Part shown: in pieces, positions 1 to 5,832 of the stretch | How positions within the stretch are numbered: the stretch's first letter is position 1 | Layout of the letters: every line of letters begins with the position of its first letter | From: DATEMK01 sp035275625 | GTDB taxonomy: Bacteria > Bacteroidota > Bacteroidia > AKYH767-A > OLB10 | Direction of reading: 5' to 3' | DNA: 8,360 bases | Assembly: GCA_035275625.1 (NCBI GenBank) | Contig: DATEMK010000488.1 | Coordinates: 1-8,360, forward strand | Notes under the pieces: generated by a model | Told to the model about the DNA's origin: nothing | Databases searched by the model: none | What the model saw: only the letters and a program-made list of their open reading frames with translations | Translations under genes and position numbers: made by a program

Positions 1-1768
1 CCGAAGAATAAATACCGGGAGCTAATCGTGCGTTCAGTATGGTAAATTGAGAATTGTGAATTGCTTCTGATAAGATTAAACTGCCGGCTGCATTAAATAC
101 TTTAATAGAAATTACTTTTTCGAGCTTGCTTTCAATATTAAAAACAAAATCGCCAGATGAAGGATTCGGAAAAACCTTTACTTCGAAATCATTTTCTAAT
201 AAAATACTTTCGCCTGCCTTACAAGGCACACTAACAGCTACAAAGGCAGAAGTTTTTGAACATCCATTATTATTAGTTACCTGCACCCTGTAATTGCCGC
301 CTGTTGTTGCAGTATAATTTGATAAAGTCGCTCCTGAAATAAAATTGCTGCCTTTTTTCCATTTATAAGTTAAGCCTGCCGCGGTGTTTGCCTGTAATAC
401 TACGCTGCCGCCAGCACAAAATGTAGTGGGTCCTTGCGGAGTTATTACAGCAGAAGGAAGAGGATTTACTGTTACTGTTGTTGCGCTTCCTGTTGTTTTT
501 GAACAGCCTGTTACAGTATTTGTTACTATCACCCTGTAATTGCCCCCGGTCGTAGCTGTATAAGACGATAAGGTTGCACCAGAAATTATATTAGCTCCTT
601 TTTTCCATTGATAAGTTCTGTTTGCTGCAACCGGTGCATTTAAAATTACGCTTCCGCCTGAACAAAATACAGTCGGACCTCCGGCTGTAATTGTTGCTGA
701 AGGAAGAGGATTAACTGTAACTACTGCACTGCTGCTTACAGTTCCCACGCAGGATGCATTACTGACAGAAAATAAAGTATAAGTTGTACTTAAAGCAGGT
801 GAAACAGGTATAACAGCTGGATTGACAGCGTTATTTACTACAATTCCTCCCGGGTTATAAGAGAACGAATACGGACCCGGAGCATTTGAAAAAGTGACTG
901 TAATACTGGTGCTGCTACCATTACAGATAGAAGTTGTTCCGCTCATTAATGCCGCAGGAGGCGGATTTACTGTTACAATGGTTGCCGCTGACGTTACTGA
1001 ACCGCATGAGTGACTTACTACAACGGTATAACTTCCTGCCGCTGTTGCGTTGAATGTTGAATTGGTTGCACCGGAAATATCCACTGTGTTTAATTTCCAT
1101 TGATAAGATAACCCTGTGTTTGCATTTAATAAAACACTGCCCCCGGTGCAAAATGCAGTTGACCCGCTCGGGGTGATAGTTGCAGCGGCAATAGTAACAA
1201 GGACACTATCAGAAAAAGTAGTAGCTGAACACAAACCCAAAACATTAACCGAAGCAACAGAGTATTTATAATATCCTGATGTTGTTGCAGTATAACTTGA
1301 GGAAACCGCACCGCTTATCAGAACGTTATTTTTATACCACTTAATTACATCACCTCCCCAAGTATAAAAATTGGTCGGAACACATAAAACAGCCGAAGCA
1401 ACACAATTCACATTGCCGTGAAAGAGCGGCATCGGGTTATTAGGCAGCACCCGCACAGGAATCATATTGGATGATTGAGGGTTTCCGCCACCGGGAGGAA
1501 TGCCATAACAACCATAATATCCTGTTGATTGAACCGAAAAGGTTGTTCCGCTGCCTACCTGGTTTATATATCCTGTTCCGCAGCTGCCTTGAATTTCTAT
1601 GTTCCAGTTATATGTATAGCCGGGCTGAGGGGATACCACTTCTAACGTTGCAATGTTTGGACCGCAAACATCCTGCAAACCAGGAGCAGCCACTTGAATT
1701 TGAATTTGCGCATGGGCAGCAGTACAAAATGCAATAACAATAACGGATAAGAGAGTGATTTTTTTCAT
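1..1768 (-). CDS. Secreted Ig-like repeat protein with T9SS type A C-terminal sorting domain (3' end cut by window)
   Basis: The frame is open without a stop from an ATG at 1768 to the window edge (589 codons), so the C-terminus is missing. Residues 1-20 form a signal peptide (MKK, a hydrophobic core, then AHA before Gln21), indicating Sec export. The mature part is a string of Ig/PKD-like domains: an N-terminal one (about 24-115), then four related units at about 117-191, 192-267, 352-433 and 434-515. These share a pattern close to SGATLSxYTATTGGNYRV, a CxGGSV motif and a conserved W. A different, SprB-like domain with PYSFSYNPGG lies at about 268-351. From residue 532, VFPNPSSGDF starts a type A T9SS sorting domain that continues through IKVFNAAG to LAPGIYSS. 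Such proteins cross the outer membrane through T9SS and are anchored or released at the surface; roles in adhesion or gliding are typical, but the ligand cannot be inferred. About 15-20 residues are probably missing. No Shine-Dalgarno or clear promoter is visible upstream. Confidence 0.9.
   Translation of the reverse strand, partial: MKKITLLSVIVIAFCTAAHAQIQIQVAAPGLQDVCGPNIATLEVVSPQPGYTYNWNIEIQGSCGTGYINQVGSGTTFSVQSTGYYGCYGIPPGGGNPQSSNMIPVRVLPNNPMPLFHGNVNCVASAVLCVPTNFYTWGGDVIKWYKNNVLISGAVSSSYTATTSGYYKYSVASVNVLGLCSATTFSDSVLVTIAAATITPSGSTAFCTGGSVLLNANTGLSYQWKLNTVDISGATNSTFNATAAGSYTVVVSHSCGSVTSAATIVTVNPPPAALMSGTTSICNGSSTSITVTFSNAPGPYSFSYNPGGIVVNNAVNPAVIPVSPALSTTYTLFSVSNASCVGTVSSSAVVTVNPLPSATITAGGPTVFCSGGSVILNAPVAANRTYQWKKGANIISGATLSSYTATTGGNYRVIVTNTVTGCSKTTGSATTVTVNPLPSAVITPQGPTTFCAGGSVVLQANTAAGLTYKWKKGSNFISGATLSNYTATTGGNYRVQVTNNNGCSKTSAFVAVSVPCKAGESILLENDFEVKVFPNPSSGDFVFNIESKLEKVISIKVFNAAGSLILSEAIHNSQFTILNARLAPGIYSS
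225..716 (-). repeat. Tandem 246-bp coding repeat (two Ig-like units)
   Basis: Two adjacent units with a 246-bp (82-codon) period encode consecutive Ig-like domains of the secreted protein. GAAGGAAGAGGA occurs at 453 and again at 699, and ACCCTGTAATTGCC occurs at 285 and at 531, both exactly 246 bp apart. Two further, more diverged copies lie around 963-1200 and 1200-1420. The conserved GGT/CCT codon position near 1025 is 492 bp (twice 246) from its counterpart at 533, although the domain between them belongs to another subtype. Similarity at the DNA level suggests fairly recent duplication or gene conversion of the last two units. Confidence 0.75.
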
Positions 1769-2117
1769 AGCAGGTAATTTTAGTTTTTATTGGCACAATT
1801 TATTATTCAGTGGTGAATAAAATTTGGGCGCAATTTACAAGCAATAAAAATACTTTGCAATACTACTTTAATATGAATTTTAGTGTCTTATTCGTCTGGG
1901 TTTGTAAAACGGATGCTGTATATTATAAAAAATTCAAAAAAAAATCTCAAAACACTTCAACCTCGTGTCATAGAAACAAAATTTCCGGTTGCTTTCAGCA
2001 ATCTTTTTCCTTTTTATTTTTCCGCCCAGCTTTAAGGTTCAATGTATCCCAATAGGAGATGTCCGTAAAATAAATAGCACGAAAATCAAACGAAGATCAA
2101 ACCATACTGAACTTTTG
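1769..2117. other. AT-rich intergenic region, no gene supported
   Basis: These 349 bases lie downstream of the four-helix membrane gene and upstream of the secreted-protein gene, both on the minus strand. They should carry the promoter and leader of the latter, but I find no good match to the Bacteroidota -7 element (TAnnTTTG) on the minus strand and no Shine-Dalgarno before the ATG at 1768. There are A-rich runs around 1925-1960 and a T-rich run at about 2002-2022. A short hairpin at 1987-2003 precedes the T-rich run, but it is oriented for plus-strand transcription, where no upstream gene exists. Small open frames here look random. Confidence 0.6.
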
Positions 2118-2633
2118 TTATTTTTCTTCCGCAATGCCTATTCTTCTGCCAAAAAACAGGAATCTTCTGCGCGGGCCTGTAGTAAAAATTCTAAAATACT
2201 GCATAAGACAAAGTGAAATTATCGAGCTCATAGCAATACCTTCAGAAGCTACCAGGAACAACGCACTGAATGGACCCAGCAAAAATTGGTAGGGATAATT
2301 CTGCGTTACATTATTAAGAAATGATGGATTAATGAGGCAGTAAAGAAAAATAAATACTCCAAGAATGGTAAATGAAAGGGCCCCGGTGGCGAAACCTATC
2401 CCTAACCCCTGCAGGTATTTCATGTCGCCCTGGCGCTCACCACGCAGTTTTTTCAAAGCCTGGTAGCCGGCAAAGAAATAGAGGAAGTAATTAAAAAAGC
2501 GTAATTCTGTACGCACTTCGAGGTTAAAAATCATCATAATTAAAAAGTATACTATATAAAGCCCCGCAGCTAAGAGGCTGTATCTTATTATAATTTTTTT
2601 TGCTTCCGGTAATGTGACCCCTATAGTTTCCAT
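2118..2633 (-). CDS. Four-helix integral membrane protein, DUF4199-like
   Basis: A 171-residue, strongly hydrophobic protein. Predicted membrane segments are at about 18-38, 44-60, 76-101 and 118-146. A basic loop (KKLRGERQ, about 61-68) lies between segments 2 and 3, and the tail is basic (GPRRRFLFFGRR, 153-164), which suggests cytoplasmic positions for both. Size, the four-helix layout, the Gly-rich third helix (GLGIGFATGALSF) and the final helix with SEG and SLCLMQYF resemble the Bacteroidota DUF4199 family of unknown function; this is recognised by eye and is not certain. I chose the ATG at 2633. A 15-codon extension to a TTG at 2678 is possible but encodes residues unlike a family N-terminus. 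The gene sits alone, past the terminator of the upstream VWA gene, so it likely has its own promoter in 2634-2760. No function is claimed. Confidence 0.75.
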   Translation of the reverse strand: METIGVTLPEAKKIIIRYSLLAAGLYIVYFLIMMIFNLEVRTELRFFNYFLYFFAGYQALKKLRGERQGDMKYLQGLGIGFATGALSFTILGVFIFLYCLINPSFLNNVTQNYPYQFLLGPFSALFLVASEGIAMSSIISLCLMQYFRIFTTGPRRRFLFFGRRIGIAEEK

Positions 2634-2761
2634 AATATTGTTTTTTATATAAAGTGCGTAAAAAATATGCCACAGCAAATCGCACTCCTTTTCTAACCTA
2701 TAGCTTATTCAAATTCAAAGCGAAAGCATTATCATGCATGGGGAAAAAAATCCCAATGTGC

Positions 2762-2801
2762 AAAAATAAACCCTGCCGCCAAAAAGAAACATGCAGGTTA
2801 T
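2762..2801 (-). terminator. Intrinsic terminator after the VWA gene
   Basis: On the minus strand, starting about 30 nt past the VWA stop codon, AACCTGC (2799-2793) pairs with GCAGGGTT (2776-2769) with one bulged G and a 16-nt loop, followed by TATTTTTG. On the plus strand the same stem is followed by ATTTTTTT, so it could act in both directions, although no plus-strand gene leads into it. The short stem and large loop make it a modest rather than strong terminator. Confidence 0.45.
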
Positions 2802-2828
2802 TTTTTTGAAATCTTCGCGGTCTTAAAC

Positions 2829-4919
2829 TTAATATGCCCCACTCCTCTTTCTCAAAAACCATTCTGCTGAAAGAAATGTCATTATCAAAAAGAAAACCCA
2901 TTTAAGGTTAATTATGTCTTTCAGTTTTTTTTGTGTGTAGGTTACAGGCTTCACATCTTCACGGGCGGCAATCATTTTTGGCAATTCATTTAATTGTGAC
3001 TCGTACACCATTTTACCTCCGCTCTTTTCAGACAGGGTAAAAAGCAGCTGATGATTGGCAACCGTTTCAGAAGATTCTAACTGCAATGCGCTTATGCTGA
3101 ATTCCCCGCTTTCCGCATACAGCTTATCGCCCAGCTTTGTTTCGGCTTTAAATTTATAATTGCCTACGGGCAGGTTGCCCGCATTCAATGACCAGGCTTT
3201 ATCAGTTTTTGAAAAAGTAAAAGGATAAGATTTTTTTTCTGCATCTGTAATGGTCATTTTTACATCAGGGGTATTTACCAGCTCACCTGTTTCATTATAT
3301 AGCTCTGCGTCAAATATGAGCGGCTCGTTTTCTGCAAAATTATTTTTATACGAAACCCTGAATGGAGTTTTTTTCTCCTTTACAGAAAGATACTGCACCA
3401 TTTTAATTAAAAGGTCATTGGTAAAATTTGAATTGTTGTTCTGCGCAAATTCCTTTAATCTCCATTTCCAGATCCCCTCACCCGCTAACACAGCAATTTT
3501 CTTTGAGCCTGCCTGGCTGAAAAATAAAAGCGGCTGATCTGTTTTTACATTGCCGATTTGCTGGTAAAGCAACGTATAAATATTTGCATTGCTCCTGTAA
3601 ATTCCGAAAGGAGATTCGAGAGGAGGCAATGTTGAAATGAAATCAGCCAGGTCATCACTCACTGTAAAAAGTGAAAAATCTTTAGCCGGTGATGCCTGTG
3701 CTTCATTCAGCTTATTCCGGCTTTCACTGATGGTGATCCCTGTATTTAAATCATTTAATGTATTCACGTTTGTTTGCGCACCAAGAATATAAAAAACAGA
3801 AACATCGCTTGCCTTCAGTTGTTCCAGCACCGCTTCCGCATTATTATTAACCGAAGGAAGCTGGTGGAGAATAACAAGGTTGTATTCATTCAGATTCCCC
3901 TTGAAATCTTTTACAGGTTCCTGTTTCACTTCATAGTTCTGGTTATTTTCAATGATCGCTTTCATAGCGGCAATATCCGGATGCGGTGCATCGGCTATAA
4001 TAAGCACCTTCTGTTTGCTTTCCGTAACATCAATAAAAACATCTGCTATATTATTACTGAAACTGATTTCATTTTGCAGCGGTGAAATTTTTATTTTGTA
4101 ATGCTGAATCCCTTTCACCCTGGCTTCTATAAAAACAGGAACTGATGAATGATATTTATTTCCCGAAACTTCAATTGTTTTATGAAATAAAACGGCTGAA
4201 TCTTTCTCAACAGTCAGTTCAGCTTTTTCACCGGAGCATTGTTTGGCATCAATAATCACCTCCAAGGGGAATGTATTGCCGAGAAAAGCCACACGGTTAT
4301 GATTTACTCTTGAGATAAGAATATCTTTTTTTACCGTAGTGTCTCCTAATGCAATTGAATAGACAGGCGCTTTCAGCTGCTCATTTGAGTATAACGGATT
4401 GCTGCCTGTGTTATACAACCCGTCACTTGCAAGAATAACAGCGCCTACATTCCGGTTGGCAAATTTTAATGAAAGTTCCCGGAACAATTTTGAAATATCC
4501 GTTTGCTTTTCTGAAAAATCAAAACTGATTTTATCCTGCACTTTATCACCAAAAGAAAATGTACGCACATCATAATTTTTTTTCAGTTCATCAGACATTT
4601 GATTAAAAGCTGCCGTGTATGATTTTCTAAATGCTGCGGAATCGGTTCCTGTTAAAACAGATTGCGAATTATCCTGTGCTACAATGATAATAGGTTTTTC
4701 CACTTCACGGAACACCGTGCGGATCAGCGGGGAGAGTAAAAGAAATGCAAGGAACGATACCACTATGAAACGAAAAGCCGCCATCAGCTTTTTCAACCAT
4801 GGACGCACATCATGAAGAAGATTTTCTTTTCGATAGAGTACTAACGCATACAAAAAGCCGAGAGCAAAGCAAAATAAAATAAACCACCAGGGTTTTTCAG
4901 TAACGATTTCGAAATTCAA
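2829..4919 (-). CDS. VWA-domain membrane protein with degenerate amidotransferase-like domain
   Basis: A 696-residue protein. Two N-terminal membrane helices (about 11-29 and 45-65) and one C-terminal helix (about 672-688, ending EWFLRKRSGAY) frame a large, probably periplasmic region. A VWA domain starts at about residue 76 with the metal-binding DxSxS motif intact as DNSQS (83-87) and a later SDG (165-167). Residues 303-380 resemble a class I glutamine amidotransferase fold (KVLIIADAPHPD, then LVILHQLP) but have no catalytic Cys, so a binding role is more likely than catalysis. GEGIWKWRL (480-488) is a recognisable family motif, and beta-rich Ig-like segments follow (about 515-610). The family is widespread in Bacteroidota without an assigned function. 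Its usual partners such as MoxR or Bat proteins are not adjacent. The start is a TTG at 4919: no in-frame ATG or GTG lies between it and the upstream stop at 4932, and the first helix is needed for the family N-terminus. Confidence 0.87.
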   Translation of the reverse strand: MNFEIVTEKPWWFILFCFALGFLYALVLYRKENLLHDVRPWLKKLMAAFRFIVVSFLAFLLLSPLIRTVFREVEKPIIIVAQDNSQSVLTGTDSAAFRKSYTAAFNQMSDELKKNYDVRTFSFGDKVQDKISFDFSEKQTDISKLFRELSLKFANRNVGAVILASDGLYNTGSNPLYSNEQLKAPVYSIALGDTTVKKDILISRVNHNRVAFLGNTFPLEVIIDAKQCSGEKAELTVEKDSAVLFHKTIEVSGNKYHSSVPVFIEARVKGIQHYKIKISPLQNEISFSNNIADVFIDVTESKQKVLIIADAPHPDIAAMKAIIENNQNYEVKQEPVKDFKGNLNEYNLVILHQLPSVNNNAEAVLEQLKASDVSVFYILGAQTNVNTLNDLNTGITISESRNKLNEAQASPAKDFSLFTVSDDLADFISTLPPLESPFGIYRSNANIYTLLYQQIGNVKTDQPLLFFSQAGSKKIAVLAGEGIWKWRLKEFAQNNNSNFTNDLLIKMVQYLSVKEKKTPFRVSYKNNFAENEPLIFDAELYNETGELVNTPDVKMTITDAEKKSYPFTFSKTDKAWSLNAGNLPVGNYKFKAETKLGDKLYAESGEFSISALQLESSETVANHQLLFTLSEKSGGKMVYESQLNELPKMIAAREDVKPVTYTQKKLKDIINLKWVFFLIMTFLSAEWFLRKRSGAY

Positions 4920-4941
4920 AGAGAATAATTTTTAAAGATCG

Positions 4942-4949
4942 CAAACTTA
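4942..4949 (-). promoter_or_regulatory. Putative Bacteroidota -7 element for the VWA gene
   Basis: The minus strand reads TAAGTTTG, a full match to the Bacteroidota sigma-ABfr -7 consensus TAnnTTTG. It lies 22 nt before the TTG start at 4919, which would give a leader of roughly 15-18 nt. I see no TTTG at the expected -33 spacing, so this rests on the -7 match and its position only. Confidence 0.35.
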
Positions 4950-4961
4950 GGAAATTGTTTT

Positions 4962-5043
4962 AGGTTTGATGTTTAAAGTTTGAAGTCTGAAGTTAAATGG
5001 AACACGCAACAATCTTTAGACTTCAAACTTTAAACTTTAAACT
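4962..5043. repeat. Long inverted repeat in the divergent intergenic region
   Basis: GTTTAAAGTTTGAAGTCT (4971-4988) and its exact reverse complement (5018-5035) form an 18-bp perfect stem around a 29-nt loop. Pairing extends outward imperfectly to about 4962 and 5043, where the right arm carries an extra TTTAAAC unit (5036-5042). The composition, TTTAAAGTTTGAAG-type phrases, resembles dispersed intergenic filler repeats that I recall from Bacteroidota genomes. The element lies between the start of the minus-strand VWA gene and the plus-strand lolD. TAGGTTTG at 4961-4968 also matches the -7 consensus for plus-strand transcription toward lolD, but this could be chance within the repeat. Confidence 0.8.
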
Positions 5044-5044
5044 C

Positions 5045-5094
5045 TATTCGTACATTCGCATCCATTCGCCTGCAGGCAGGCAGGCAGGTATTCG
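5045..5094. repeat. ATTCG phrase repeats and (CAGG)4 tetranucleotide array
   Basis: Four ATTCG words occur in 50 bp (at 5046, 5054, 5064 and 5090). Between the third and fourth lies a palindromic CCTGCAGG (5069-5076) that runs into four tandem CAGG units (5073-5088). The array ends 9 nt before the lolD ATG, so it occupies the leader of that mRNA. Its GC-rich content contrasts with the surrounding AT-rich DNA. The cluster looks like a dispersed intergenic repeat abutting the gene. Confidence 0.65.
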
Positions 5095-5097
5095 CTG

Positions 5098-5754
5098 ATG
5101 ACACTCATTACAACGCAAAATATTCACAAATCTTATGGCGGACTTCATGTGCTGAAGGGAATTGACCTTGCCATCAATAAAGGTGAAGTGGTTTCTATTG
5201 TCGGGGCATCGGGTGCGGGAAAAACTACATTGCTCCAGATTATCGGAACACTTGATAAAACAGATAAAGGGTCCGTTAAAATTGAAGATACCGAGATCAC
5301 AAAATTGTCCTCTAAAAAAATTTCGAGATTCAGAAATAAGCATATTGGCTTTGTTTTCCAGTTCCATCATTTGCTTCCTGAATTCAATGCTTTGGAAAAT
5401 GTCTGCATACCGGCTTTTATTGCTAAAATTTCAAAGCAGGAAGCAGAAAAAAAAGCGAACGAACTTTTAGAATACCTCGGCATCAGTGAAAGAAGCCATC
5501 ACAAACCTTCTGAGCTTTCGGGAGGAGAACAGCAGCGGGTGGCGGTGGCAAGGGCGCTCATTAATAATCCATCCATCATTCTTGCTGACGAGCCATCAGG
5601 AAATCTTGATTCCACACATGCAAAAGAATTGCATAAATTATTTTTTAAACTCAGAAAAGAATTCAACCAGACTTTTGTGATTGTTACCCATAATGAAGAG
5701 CTGGCAGATATGGCCGACAGGAAGCTGGTGATGAAAGATGGGGTGATCATATAA
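5098..5754 (+). CDS. lolD: ABC transporter ATP-binding protein, LolD type
   Basis: A 218-residue ABC ATPase with every catalytic motif present: Walker A GASGAGKT (36-43), Q-loop Gln88 within FVFQFHHLLPEF, signature LSGGEQQ (140-146), Walker B IILADE (160-165), D-loop SGNLDS (167-172) and switch His198. The FQFHHLLPEFNALENV stretch and the compact length fit the LolD/MacB-type subfamily. LolD powers a LolC/E-type permease that extracts lipoproteins from the inner membrane for transfer to LolA. No permease gene is next to it here, so the partner must be elsewhere; an isolated lolD is not unusual in Bacteroidota. The ATG at 5098 gives the expected N-terminus (ITTQNIHKSYGGLHVLKGID). No Shine-Dalgarno is seen; the AGG at 5086-5088 belongs to the CAGG array. 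A related MacB-like or FtsE-like role cannot be fully excluded by sequence alone. Confidence 0.88.
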   Translation: MTLITTQNIHKSYGGLHVLKGIDLAINKGEVVSIVGASGAGKTTLLQIIGTLDKTDKGSVKIEDTEITKLSSKKISRFRNKHIGFVFQFHHLLPEFNALENVCIPAFIAKISKQEAEKKANELLEYLGISERSHHKPSELSGGEQQRVAVARALINNPSIILADEPSGNLDSTHAKELHKLFFKLRKEFNQTFVIVTHNEELADMADRKLVMKDGVII

Positions 5755-5832
5755 AATATCTTTAAAAGCATCATTGAAACAGGGCAAAATTTTTCTTTCT
5801 TTTACTCTTTCAAATTTTAAATGGAAAATTAA

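Noticed and set aside
921..1311. Two short minus-strand frames (921-1151 and 1126-1311) inside the secreted-protein gene
   Set aside because: The continuous frame from 1768 to the window edge, with signal peptide, Ig-like repeats and sorting domain, explains this region.
225..1420. Regularly spaced repeats considered as a CRISPR array
   Set aside because: The period is 246 bp, the repeats are in-frame protein domains and there are no short direct repeats with unique spacers.
1987..2003. Hairpin GGTTGCT-TTC-AGCAATC followed by a T-rich run
   Set aside because: It reads as a terminator only on the plus strand, where no gene lies upstream. On the minus strand it has a mismatch and no proper T-tract, and it lies over 110 nt beyond the stop of the membrane-protein gene.
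1810..2055. 81-codon open frame on the plus strand in the AT-rich intergenic region
   Set aside because: Its composition (poly-Lys, Phe-rich runs) reflects the A- and T-rich DNA, it shows no recognisable motif, and it overlaps the expected promoter region of the secreted-protein gene.
2698..2901. 67-codon minus-strand open frame overlapping the end of the VWA gene
   Set aside because: It overlaps the conserved EWFLRKRSGAY coding end in another frame, includes the terminator hairpin and has no family resemblance.
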